DNA of 46,894 bases from Desulfovibrio oxyclinae DSM 11498 (lineage in GTDB: Bacteria > Desulfobacterota > Desulfovibrionia > Desulfovibrionales > Desulfovibrionaceae). The stretch covers positions 1 through 46,894 of the forward strand of contig NZ_AQXE01000010.1 in assembly GCF_000375485.1 (NCBI RefSeq), given 5' to 3'. Below are positions 1 to 8,351 of this stretch, piece after piece. Under the pieces are notes generated by a model. The model saw nothing but the letters and a program-made list of their open reading frames with translations, made no database searches and had not been told where the DNA came from. The position numbers and the translations under genes are program-made. The first letter of the stretch is position 1; each line of letters begins with the position of its first letter.

Positions 1-128
1 CTTCCCCTCAGACTCCCCTTCCCCCTCTCCAAGAAACCTTTGGCTTGGGCTTCGCCCGGTTGTTGCTGGTAGGTTTTTGGGGAAATGACTTTGAAGGGTG
101 TGGGTGAGGTCGGGTGTGATTGGTAATA
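1..128. other. Non-coding left edge
   Basis: No convincing gene is seen here. A small GGGC-TTC-GCCC hairpin lies near position 50-60, but there is no strong T-run directly behind it. The stretch probably separates the Rel unit from a gene beyond the window. Confidence 0.4.
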
Positions 129-167
129 AAAAAAAGCCCCCGGCGATGGATCGTCGAGGGCTTTTTT
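129..167. terminator. Bidirectional rho-independent terminator after rel
   Basis: An A-run, a GC-rich inverted repeat (AGCCCCCGGCGAT against ATCGTCGAGGGCT, with two mispaired or wobble positions) and a T-run follow one another. On the minus strand it sits 18 nt beyond the rel stop codon and ends in a long T-run, so it should end the peptide-binding protein/rel transcript. It can also work for plus-strand transcription. Confidence 0.8.
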
Positions 168-184
168 AGCTATTGGGAGGGAGG

Positions 185-2356
185 TTATGACACGCGGACG
201 GCTTCGCTGACTGCCTTCAGGGCTTTGACCTTGGCCAAGGCTGAATACAACTGGTTGAGATCCTTCACGTCCACCGTGAAATTCAGGTCTGACGTGCCGT
301 CAACGTTGGACTGGAACGTGCCAGAATCAATGTTGACCTCGGCCTGCGCAAGAATGTTGCAGATGCTTCCCAGCATACCGAGCTTGTTCTGGCAACGAAC
401 CCGGATTTTCGCAGGATACGAGCGCTCTTCCTCGCCTTCCCACGAAACGTTGATCAGTCGCTCCGACTCGAAGTTCTTGACGTTGTGGCAGTCCGAACGG
501 TGCACCGTGACGCCGCGCCCGCGGGTGATGTAGCCGATGATGGGTTCGCCGGGCAGCGGGTTGCAGCAGCTGGCGAAGCGCACGAGCACGTTGTCCACGC
601 CGCTGATGGTCAAGCTGTCGGATTTCGGCTTTTTCTCCTCTTCTCCACCACCATGGTGGCGGCGTGCACCGGGCTTGTCCGGCTTCTGGCCGTCGTACAT
701 TATGGAGTAAAGGCGCCTGAGGACTTTTCTCGGCGTCAGGCGCGAAAAGCCCACCTGATACATCAGGTCGTCCGCGCTGCCGCAGTTGAAATCCTCGGCA
801 AGCTTGACGAAATACCCGTCCTTGATGGCCTTTTGCACGTTGATGCCGTGGCGGCGGCCTTCCTTCTCCAGCAGTTCCTTGGCAAGCGAGATGCTGCGTT
901 CTCGCTCGATGGTGCGTATGTACTGCTTGATGCGAGTCCGGGCCTTGGCCGTCTTGACGAACTTGAGCCAGTCCCTGCTTGGAACGCGGTTTTTGTCCGT
1001 GATGATCTCGATGGAGTCGCCGTTTTTCAGTTCGGTGTGCAGGGGCACGAGGCGGCCGTTGATCTTGGCGCCGACGCAGTGGTCTCCCACCTCGGAATGT
1101 ATGAGGTAGGCGAAGTCGATGGGAGTGGCGCCGTCCGGCAGTTCCTTGATGTCTCCCTGTGGCGTGAAGACGTAGACCTCGTCCTGAAAGAGGTCGATGC
1201 GCAGGGAGGCCATGAATTCGCGCGGGTCGTTGAGTTCGCGCTGCCAGTCCAGAATCTGCCGCAACCACGTGAAGCGTTCCGCGTCGCGCTGGCCCGAGGA
1301 TTTGCCTTTCTTGGCGCCCTTTCCGGTCTCTTTGTACTGCCAGTGCGCGGCCACACCGTATTCCGCCACGCGGTGCATGTCCTCGGTGCGAATCTGGAAT
1401 TCGATACGCTCCCCGTCAGGGCCGATTACCGTGGAGTGAAGGCTCTGGTACATGTTGGCCTTCGGGATGGAGATGTAGTCCTTGAAACGTCCGGCGATGG
1501 GCTTCCATTCGGCATGAATCAGCCCAAGGACTGCGTAACAGTCCTTGATGGATTTCACGATGATACGGAAGGCGATGAGGTCGTATATTTCCTCGAAGCT
1601 CAGGCCCTGCTGCTCCATCTTCTGGTGCGTTGAGTACAGGTGCTTGGTCCTGCCGAAGACATGGGCGTCGAGCTTGTTCTTCTTGAGCATCTTCTGGACC
1701 ATCTCGATGACCTTGTCGATATACTCCTGTCCGGAGGATCGATGCTGGGCAACTGCGTCCGTCAGCTGCTCGTACACGTCCGGCTTGAGATATTGAAGAC
1801 ACATGTCCTCAAGCTCGGTCTTGATGCGGTGCAGGCCGAGTCTGTTGGCCAGCGGCGCATAGATGTCCAGTGTCTCCTGAGCGATCATGCGCTGCTTGAT
1901 GGGCTTCATGTGCTCAAGGGTGCGCATGTTGTGCAGGCGGTCCGCCAGCTTGACCATGAGTACGCGGATGTCCTCGGCCATGGCCAGGATCATCTTGCGC
2001 ATGTTCTCGGCCTGAGCCACGGCCTTGGACTCGAACTGCATCTTGCTGATCTTGGTGACGCCGTCAACGATGTCCGCCACTTCAACGCCGAAGATTTCCT
2101 CCAGCTCATCCACGCTCGTGTCGGTGTCCTCGACCACGTCGTGCAGCAGCCCCGCAGCCACGGTGGCTTCGTCGAGCTGCATCACCGAAAGCTGGTAGGC
2201 CACGGACATGGGGTGCGATATGTAGGGCTCGCCGGAAAGGCGGATCACGCCGTCATGCGACTGTGCGGCAAAGACATAGGCCCGCTGGATGAGTTCCAGA
2301 TCGGGGTTGTCGATGTATGAGGCGACTTGGTCGGTTATGTCATTGATTCGTATCAT
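185..2356 (-). CDS. rel: Bifunctional (p)ppGpp synthetase/hydrolase, RelA/SpoT family
   Basis: This enzyme makes and degrades the stringent-response alarmones pppGpp/ppGpp in the cytoplasm. The 723-aa length is typical of long RSH proteins. The N-terminal HD hydrolase domain is intact (SHPM with H48; LLHDVVEDT with H72-D73). The synthetase domain follows, with the RFKD loop that marks bifunctional Rel/SpoT enzymes and the catalytic Glu in RIEFQIRT. Next come a TGS domain (VYVFTPQGDIKELPDG) and a C-terminal ACT domain (from about residue 645). Both active sites look complete, so it may be the only long RSH enzyme of the cell (inference). It lies 3 nt behind the peptide-binding protein gene on the same strand. 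No good Shine-Dalgarno sequence is seen before the ATG, which suggests translational coupling to the upstream gene. Confidence 0.95.
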   Translation of the reverse strand: MIRINDITDQVASYIDNPDLELIQRAYVFAAQSHDGVIRLSGEPYISHPMSVAYQLSVMQLDEATVAAGLLHDVVEDTDTSVDELEEIFGVEVADIVDGVTKISKMQFESKAVAQAENMRKMILAMAEDIRVLMVKLADRLHNMRTLEHMKPIKQRMIAQETLDIYAPLANRLGLHRIKTELEDMCLQYLKPDVYEQLTDAVAQHRSSGQEYIDKVIEMVQKMLKKNKLDAHVFGRTKHLYSTHQKMEQQGLSFEEIYDLIAFRIIVKSIKDCYAVLGLIHAEWKPIAGRFKDYISIPKANMYQSLHSTVIGPDGERIEFQIRTEDMHRVAEYGVAAHWQYKETGKGAKKGKSSGQRDAERFTWLRQILDWQRELNDPREFMASLRIDLFQDEVYVFTPQGDIKELPDGATPIDFAYLIHSEVGDHCVGAKINGRLVPLHTELKNGDSIEIITDKNRVPSRDWLKFVKTAKARTRIKQYIRTIERERSISLAKELLEKEGRRHGINVQKAIKDGYFVKLAEDFNCGSADDLMYQVGFSRLTPRKVLRRLYSIMYDGQKPDKPGARRHHGGGEEEKKPKSDSLTISGVDNVLVRFASCCNPLPGEPIIGYITRGRGVTVHRSDCHNVKNFESERLINVSWEGEEERSYPAKIRVRCQNKLGMLGSICNILAQAEVNIDSGTFQSNVDGTSDLNFTVDVKDLNQLYSALAKVKALKAVSEAVRVS

Positions 2357-2359
2357 ATT

Positions 2360-3946
2360 TTACTGTGCGCGTAGCTGAAGTTTCTCGGGAATCCACCAGC
2401 GGATGAAGTTGTGCGATATGCCGGCGGGAGCGGGTTCGATCCCCCGGACACGTGAAGAGACAATCGGCAGTGAATACGGGACATACAAGAACACATAAGG
2501 CTGGTCCTCGTGAAGTATTTCCTGCACCCTGTCGTAGATTTTCTTTCGTTCCTCACGGTTTACGAGTTGTCTGCCACGGACGAGCAGTTCATCAAGTTCC
2601 TCGTTTTTGTAATCGATGAAGTTCAGGCCGCCGGGTTTGGCATTGTCCGAGTGCCAGACGTTGTAAAGATCCGGGTCCTGAAGGATGTTCCAGCTCAGAA
2701 TCAGGGCGTCGAACCGGCCCTTGTTCACGAACTCGCTGATGAAGGAGGACCACTCGATGGCCCGAATCTCCACTTTGATGCCGATGTCGGCCAGCCTGCG
2801 TTGGATGATGACGGCACTTTTGGTGCGTTGCGAGTTGCCCTGATTGGTGATGATGGTGAACCAGAACGGCTTTCCGTCCCTGTCCAGCCAGCCGTCACCG
2901 TCTCTATCCTTCCACCCAGCCTTTTCCAGCAGCTTCAGGGCTTCTTCAGGCTGGTAGCCGTAATCTTCAACAGCCTCGTTGTACTGCCACGTTCCGGGTT
3001 TGTATGGCCCGATTGCTGGCGTTCCGAGGCCGAAGAGCACGCCTTTGACGATCTCTTCCTTGTCGATCGCCAGACTCAGCGCCCTGCGTACGCGACGGTC
3101 CTTGAAGAACGGATGGCGCAGGTTGAAGCCAAGGTACGTGTAACCAAAGGACAGGTATTTGAATTTATTGAATCGCTGTTGCCAGTCTTTGCTCTGGGTC
3201 TGCCTCAGATATTGAAGCGGTGTCAGACCCATGGTGTCCAGTCCCCCTGCCTTGAGTTCCAGAAATTGGGTGGAGATGTCCGGGATGATCCGGTAGTGAA
3301 TCTCGTCCATGTAGGGTCTGCCCTCGAAATAATCATTGTTTGCCGCGAGGGTGAGATGTCGGCCGGAGACCCATTCCTTGAGTTTGTAGGGGCCTGCTCC
3401 AACGGGATTTTTGCTGTACTCGGTATCCAGCAGGTCCTCGCCTTCCAGAACGTGTTCTGGCAGTATTTCCTGTGCCCATGTGACGAGGGAGCGCGCAAAG
3501 GGCTTGTCATAAAAAACTTCAAAGGTATACTTACCTGTGCGACGGAACTCCCGGATCTGTTTCCAGTCGGCGGCATAAGCCGTAGGGGTTTCGGGATCCA
3601 CCATGAGTTCATAAGTGAACTCAACATCTTCGGCTGTTAGCGGTTCGCCGTCGGTCCAGTAGATGTCGTCGCGAAGCGTAAATTTGAGGTGTCGGCCGCC
3701 GTCCAGAACCTGATAGGACTTGGCGGCGTAGGGTTTCAGCGTGATGTTTTTGTCGTACTTGAGCGGCGAGACATAGATGTAGGAAGCTATGGCGTGAGAG
3801 CCCGCATCCGTGGCAAGAGGCGGAATGAGGTTCGTCACCCTGCCGAGCATGGGCTCCACGAACCGTCCGCCGTAGTCTGGACCGCTTTGAGCAGATGCAT
3901 TTGAAATGCTTGCAAAAATTAAAATCAGTAGTAAGGCGAGTCTCAT
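2360..3946 (-). CDS. Periplasmic peptide-binding protein of an ABC transporter (SBP_bac_5, DppA/OppA-like)
   Basis: This is a solute-binding protein that should deliver oligopeptides to a Dpp/Opp-type ABC transporter in the periplasm. An upstream in-frame start exists, but the ATG at 3946 is preferred: it has AAGGA just upstream and begins directly with a signal peptide (MRLALLLILIFASISNASA, cleavage near AQS). The mature part shows family features such as NPVGAGPYKLKEW and the FNLRHPFFKDRRVRRALSLA helix region typical of SBP family 5. At 528 aa the length is normal. No permease or ATPase gene adjoins it; it is followed 3 nt later by rel. The two orphan Dpp ATPases at 33.4-35.3 kb could be partners, but that is only inference. 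Confidence 0.9.
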   Translation of the reverse strand: MRLALLLILIFASISNASAQSGPDYGGRFVEPMLGRVTNLIPPLATDAGSHAIASYIYVSPLKYDKNITLKPYAAKSYQVLDGGRHLKFTLRDDIYWTDGEPLTAEDVEFTYELMVDPETPTAYAADWKQIREFRRTGKYTFEVFYDKPFARSLVTWAQEILPEHVLEGEDLLDTEYSKNPVGAGPYKLKEWVSGRHLTLAANNDYFEGRPYMDEIHYRIIPDISTQFLELKAGGLDTMGLTPLQYLRQTQSKDWQQRFNKFKYLSFGYTYLGFNLRHPFFKDRRVRRALSLAIDKEEIVKGVLFGLGTPAIGPYKPGTWQYNEAVEDYGYQPEEALKLLEKAGWKDRDGDGWLDRDGKPFWFTIITNQGNSQRTKSAVIIQRRLADIGIKVEIRAIEWSSFISEFVNKGRFDALILSWNILQDPDLYNVWHSDNAKPGGLNFIDYKNEELDELLVRGRQLVNREERKKIYDRVQEILHEDQPYVFLYVPYSLPIVSSRVRGIEPAPAGISHNFIRWWIPEKLQLRAQ

Positions 3947-4001
3947 TTTTCCTTGCCAAATCGTCTGGTTTTGATCATATAAACTCGGTTGCCCGCTGGA
4001 C

Positions 4002-4030
4002 ATCTTAGAGTATTAACCATAGCGGCGCAA
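4002..4030 (-). promoter_or_regulatory. Candidate sigma-70 promoter for the peptide-binding protein/rel unit
   Basis: On the minus strand, TTGCGC (4030-4025), a 17-nt spacer and TAAGAT (4007-4002) lie about 55 nt upstream of the ATG at 3946. Each hexamer matches the consensus at four of six positions. It was found by eye only. Confidence 0.35.
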
Positions 4031-4133
4031 AAGCCAATACCTCAACGGAATCGAGATGTTTTGACCGGGGCACGAGCCTCCCCGGTTTCGGAAGGGACAC
4101 ATCAGGACAAACCGGCCAAGGAGTCTGTCCGGC

Positions 4134-7100
4134 ATGGCTAACGGCGAAGAAGCAATCGTCAAGGAAATACTTCAGGAATTCATAGACGATACCGTTCCCG
4201 AATATATTCTGGAAATGGCGCAGGACATCGTTGCGAGCAGCGGTGTCATGAAAATCGACCTCAAAAAGAGGGATCAGTACTGGGACATCGACGGGATGGT
4301 CCAGGGTGATGATTTTCAGAATTACGCCTCGGAAATCGGCCTGAACCTCGGCGACAACACGATCAATTACTATTGCAACTGCCCGGAATCCTTTTCGGGA
4401 GTGTGTAAGCACGTGGCTGCCACAGCCATCAAGTTGCACCATTCGGTGAACGGTGAGCAGGGAGAATCCGTCCCTACCGCGAGAACCGACTGGCACCAGA
4501 CTTTCCGCCCCTTCTTCGCTACCGAACTGGAACCCGAAGCGGGCAAACACTACATAATCTATCGCCTGTATCCCGAACCGGGACGACTTCAGGTTGCCTT
4601 TTTCCGCGCCAGACAGAACAAATCCGGTATTTCCTCGGTCCAGAACGAGATCACGCTGCACCAGATCGTGGAGAACCCCGAATGGTGCGATCCATCGCCT
4701 TCCCTGCCCAGGGTGGCCGAAATGATCGGCCATTATCTGGACTACTGGGGCCATCGCGTGGAGATTCCGGCCGGTCTGCATTCGTGGTTTTTCCGCGCCA
4801 TCAAGAACGAGTACTATCTCTACCTGCGCGAAACCGATCAGCCCGTTCGCATAGAAAGCAAGACCATGCAGCTCAAGCTCTCCCCGCATCTGAGCGAGGA
4901 CGGTCTGCAGTTCGACATCCTGCTCTCACGCGAGGACCAGATCCCCTTCTCCATCACCGGTGAAGAGGAAATCTATTTTTATGGACGGCTGCCTCTTTGG
5001 GTCTATTACAAGCAGGGGTTCTATCCTGTTCAGACGGGGCTCGACCCTGAGTTGATTCAGGACATGGTGGAACAGGTTCCCATCATTCCGCACAGCGATG
5101 TTTCGGAATTTCTGGACCGCGTCTGGACCAAGATTCCGGTTTCGGACCTCTACGGGCACGACGACTTTCTCGAACGTGTCGGTCCCATCTTTCAGGATGC
5201 CTCGTACAACCCGAAGCTGTATCTGGACGAGGAAGGCAGCCTGCTTACGCTCAAGGTCCAGAACATGTACGAGAACGAACACGGGGAATTTTCCCTGCCC
5301 GGGCCCAACCCGGACCTTCAGACCGGCTCGTATCACTATGAAGGCAAGAGTTACCTCATCCGCCGCGCGCAGGATGAGGAAGCCATGCTGCTGGCGGAAC
5401 TCTCCGACATGGGATTCCAGCCGCGCAGCAATCACATCTGGTTCATGGAGCAGGAAGAGGCCATCAATTTCCTGCTCGACTATTACCCGATGCTGGTCGA
5501 AGCCTACCGCGTTTTTGGCGAAAAGAACCTGACGCGCTACAAGGTGCGCAATTCCAAGCCGGAGATCGTGGCAGAGGTGGAGAGCGACGAGGAAAACAAG
5601 TGGTTCAAGCTCGACCTCACGGTGGAATACGACGACCAGCGCGTGCCCATCGACAAGATCTGGAAAGCGTGGACTCAGGGCAAGCGTTACGTGCAACTCA
5701 AGGACGGCTCCTATACAAGCCTTCCCGAGTCGTGGCTCAACCGCCTCGGGCACAAGCTCAAGAATCTCGGCTTTGACCCTGAAAAGCCGCCTCAGCAGAC
5801 CTTCAAGCAGTTCGAGGCTCCGGTGCTGGACAAACTGCTTGAGGATATCCCGAACACGCATACGGACGAATTCTTTGTCGAGCTGCGCGAGAAAATCCAC
5901 AACTTCAGAGAAATCAGAAAGGTCGAACAACCCAAGAGCCTGAACGCTACCCTGCGACCGTATCAGGTTGAGGGCCTGAGCTACCTGAACTTCCTGCGCG
6001 ACTACGGCTTTGGCGGCATCCTTGCGGACGAAATGGGGCTTGGAAAAACCATCCAGACGCTCTCCTTCATCCTCTCGGTATCAGAAGCCGGTTCGGAGCT
6101 GCCCAACCTGATCATCGTCCCCACCTCGGTTCTGCCCAACTGGGAGCGTGAGGCGCAAAAGTTCGTGCCGCAGCTCAAGCGGCTGACCATCTATGGCACC
6201 AAGCGCGAGGACCTGTTCGCCAAGATCAAGGACTCGGACCTTGTCATCACCACGTATGCCCTGCTGCGTCGGGACCTCGATGAGCTGCTCAAGTACAAGT
6301 ACTCCTCGGTGATTCTCGACGAAGCCCAGAATATCAAGAACCCCAACACGATCACCGCCAGATCGGTGCGTAAGCTGGAGGCTGATACCAAGCTCTGCCT
6401 CTCCGGTACGCCCATCGAGAACAACCTTTTCGAGCTGTGGTCGCTTTTCGAGTTCCTCATGCCCGGCTTCCTCGGCTCGCAGCACTCCTTCCAGCGCGGC
6501 ATCGTCAAGCCCATCAAGGATGGCGACGAGGAAACGCTGGACTATCTGCGCTCTCGCGTAAAGCCGTTCATACTGCGCCGCACCAAGAACATGGTTGCGC
6601 GGGATCTGCCGCCCAAGATCGAGACCACGCATTACTGCGAACTCATCGACGAGCAGCGCGATCTCTACAATGCTCTGGCCAAGAAGCTCAAGGATCAGGT
6701 GCTCAAGGACGTGGATGAGAAGGGGCTTGCCAAGAGCCAGATGTCCATTCTGGACGCCCTGCTCAAGCTGCGCCAGATCTGCTGCCATCCCCGCCTGCTC
6801 AAGCTGGATATGCCGGGCGTGGACACCAACCTGCCCTCTGGCAAGTTTGACGCGTTCAAGGACCTTATCTATGAGGTCATCGAAGGGGGGCACAAGGTGC
6901 TCGTTTTCTCGCAGTTCGTGCAGATGCTTCATGTCATCCGTTCCTGGCTGCAGATCAAGGAAATTCCCTTCTGTTACCTCGACGGCGCCAGCAAGGACCG
7001 TTTCGAGCAGGTGGACCGCTTCAACGAGAACGAGGATATCCCGATATTCCTGATCTCGCTCAAGGCAGGCGGTACCGGCCTGAACCTCACTTCAGCGGAC

Positions 7101-7343
7101 TATGTCATTCATTATGATCCGTGGTGGAACCCGGCTGTTGAGAATCAGGCCACAGACCGTACGCACCGCATCGGCCAGAAGCGACAGGTGTTTGCCTACA
7201 AGATGATCTGCCAGAACACCGTGGAGGAAAAAATCCTCAAGCTTCAGGAGGCGAAGAAGGATGTAGCGGAGGCGGTCATTCCCGGACAGGCGGCGCTCAA
7301 GAGCCTCACACGGGACGATCTGGAAATGCTTTTCGAGGTATAG
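4134..7343 (+). CDS. SNF2-family DNA helicase/ATPase with N-terminal SWIM zinc finger
   Basis: A large (1069 aa) SWI2/SNF2 ATPase, expected to move along duplex DNA and remodel protein-DNA complexes. Residues 81-93 form a SWIM zinc finger (C81-x-C83-x7-C91-x-H93). A long middle region of the SNF2-associated type follows. The ATPase core begins near residue 600: Walker A DEMGLGKT at 632-639, the DEAQ box at 729-732, and SGTPIENNL. The second RecA-like lobe starts near 920 (KVLVFSQF), with motif VI around 1008 (TDRTHRIGQKRQ). All helicase motifs look intact. AAGGAG at 4118-4123 supports the start. It is divergent from the peptide-binding protein gene and followed by a membrane protein gene only a few bases later. 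Bacterial members are poorly characterised (HepA/RapA-like or phage-defence related); nothing nearby suggests a defence island. Confidence 0.92.
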   Translation: MANGEEAIVKEILQEFIDDTVPEYILEMAQDIVASSGVMKIDLKKRDQYWDIDGMVQGDDFQNYASEIGLNLGDNTINYYCNCPESFSGVCKHVAATAIKLHHSVNGEQGESVPTARTDWHQTFRPFFATELEPEAGKHYIIYRLYPEPGRLQVAFFRARQNKSGISSVQNEITLHQIVENPEWCDPSPSLPRVAEMIGHYLDYWGHRVEIPAGLHSWFFRAIKNEYYLYLRETDQPVRIESKTMQLKLSPHLSEDGLQFDILLSREDQIPFSITGEEEIYFYGRLPLWVYYKQGFYPVQTGLDPELIQDMVEQVPIIPHSDVSEFLDRVWTKIPVSDLYGHDDFLERVGPIFQDASYNPKLYLDEEGSLLTLKVQNMYENEHGEFSLPGPNPDLQTGSYHYEGKSYLIRRAQDEEAMLLAELSDMGFQPRSNHIWFMEQEEAINFLLDYYPMLVEAYRVFGEKNLTRYKVRNSKPEIVAEVESDEENKWFKLDLTVEYDDQRVPIDKIWKAWTQGKRYVQLKDGSYTSLPESWLNRLGHKLKNLGFDPEKPPQQTFKQFEAPVLDKLLEDIPNTHTDEFFVELREKIHNFREIRKVEQPKSLNATLRPYQVEGLSYLNFLRDYGFGGILADEMGLGKTIQTLSFILSVSEAGSELPNLIIVPTSVLPNWEREAQKFVPQLKRLTIYGTKREDLFAKIKDSDLVITTYALLRRDLDELLKYKYSSVILDEAQNIKNPNTITARSVRKLEADTKLCLSGTPIENNLFELWSLFEFLMPGFLGSQHSFQRGIVKPIKDGDEETLDYLRSRVKPFILRRTKNMVARDLPPKIETTHYCELIDEQRDLYNALAKKLKDQVLKDVDEKGLAKSQMSILDALLKLRQICCHPRLLKLDMPGVDTNLPSGKFDAFKDLIYEVIEGGHKVLVFSQFVQMLHVIRSWLQIKEIPFCYLDGASKDRFEQVDRFNENEDIPIFLISLKAGGTGLNLTSADYVIHYDPWWNPAVENQATDRTHRIGQKRQVFAYKMICQNTVEEKILKLQEAKKDVAEAVIPGQAALKSLTRDDLEMLFEV

Positions 7344-7388
7344 CCCATGCACGAGCCGAGGAACATCGCGGAAACCGGAGAAGGACTC

Positions 7389-8255
7389 ATGGACCGCATC
7401 TATCGGCTTGCCACATACATCTTCGACCCGCTGCATCACTTCTGGGAGCGGGATACTACGCAGCGGGCGGTTGCCGGCGGCCTCATCGGGGTCTTCCTGC
7501 TGGGGCTTGTGACCATTGAGTTGAACAGGCAGGGACTCCTGCCCGCTTCCATGGCGGCATCCACGCCTACAAGTCACTACATGGCCATCAACCTGGCCTT
7601 CACTTTGGTGCTTGTGGTGGAAGTTGTCGGGCTTATCTTCGCTCTGCCCTGCTCCATATCCCGCGCACTCGGCAAGCAGTTCGAGATTCTTGCTCTCATC
7701 CTCTTGCGAAGCTCCTTCAAGGAACTGGCCGAGTTTCCGGAGCCGATCGCCCTTTCCGGCCACATGGACGCTCTGCTGCGAATAGTGTCCGATGCCACCG
7801 GCGCACTGCTCATTTTCGCCATCCTCGGCGTATACATCATGATCAATCGGCCCATTGAAGACGAAGGTTCGAAAGGACAGATTCTCTTTCGTTTCGTCTC
7901 AGCCAAGAAAATCGTGGCCTTGTCGCTGTTGGTTGCCTTCATTGCCTTGGGTATCAAGAACTGGGTTCAGTTCTTCATGAATGGCGAGACCTTTGATGTT
8001 TTCCATGCCATGTTCACGGTTTTGATCTTCAGCGACATCCTGCTCGTACTCATCTCGCAGCGATTCCTTCCTCAGTTCCGAGCTGTATTTCGTAACTCGG
8101 GCTTTGCCCTTGCCACCCTCCTCATCCGCCTCGCCCTGACCGCACCGATTTATTATGACGCACTCATCGGGGTTGGGGCTGCCGCTTATGCGGTCCTCCT
8201 CACGCTTACCTATAATGCCTTTTTTGCCCCCGGAAGAGCCGGACACAGGAAATAA
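7389..8255 (+). CDS. Multi-pass membrane protein of unknown function
   Basis: The function is not recognised. The protein (288 aa from this start) has about six to seven hydrophobic helices, for example AGGLIGVFLLGLVTIEL, NLAFTLVLVVEVVGLIFAL, LLIFAILGVYIMI and FTVLIFSDILLVLI, separated by short polar loops, and no extramembrane domain of note. The ATG at 7389 was chosen because GGAGAAGG precedes it at good spacing. A start at 7347, directly behind the SNF2 stop codon, is also possible and would add 14 residues. The tight spacing to the SNF2 gene suggests co-transcription. No motif links it to a known transporter family. Confidence 0.75.
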   Translation: MDRIYRLATYIFDPLHHFWERDTTQRAVAGGLIGVFLLGLVTIELNRQGLLPASMAASTPTSHYMAINLAFTLVLVVEVVGLIFALPCSISRALGKQFEILALILLRSSFKELAEFPEPIALSGHMDALLRIVSDATGALLIFAILGVYIMINRPIEDEGSKGQILFRFVSAKKIVALSLLVAFIALGIKNWVQFFMNGETFDVFHAMFTVLIFSDILLVLISQRFLPQFRAVFRNSGFALATLLIRLALTAPIYYDALIGVGAAAYAVLLTLTYNAFFAPGRAGHRK

Positions 8256-8316
8256 GATCGGCTTAGTAGACAATCTTCATCATATTATGCTATTTTTGAG
8301 CTGATTACTTTGTGAA

Positions 8317-8331
8317 GCTGAATATTTCAGC
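8317..8331. repeat. Short perfect dyad upstream of the histidine kinase
   Basis: GCTGAA-TAT-TTCAGC is a 6-bp perfect inverted repeat that ends about 20 bp before the kinase start codon. It could be an operator. It is short enough to be chance. Confidence 0.3.
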
Positions 8332-8351
8332 GTTAAATTCGGGGCGTTGCG

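Noticed and set aside
485..1633. Long plus-strand reading frame (382 codons) opposite rel
   Set aside because: Rel is unambiguous on the minus strand with all domains; the frame has no SD and the Ala/Val/Gly-rich composition of GC-driven antisense frames.
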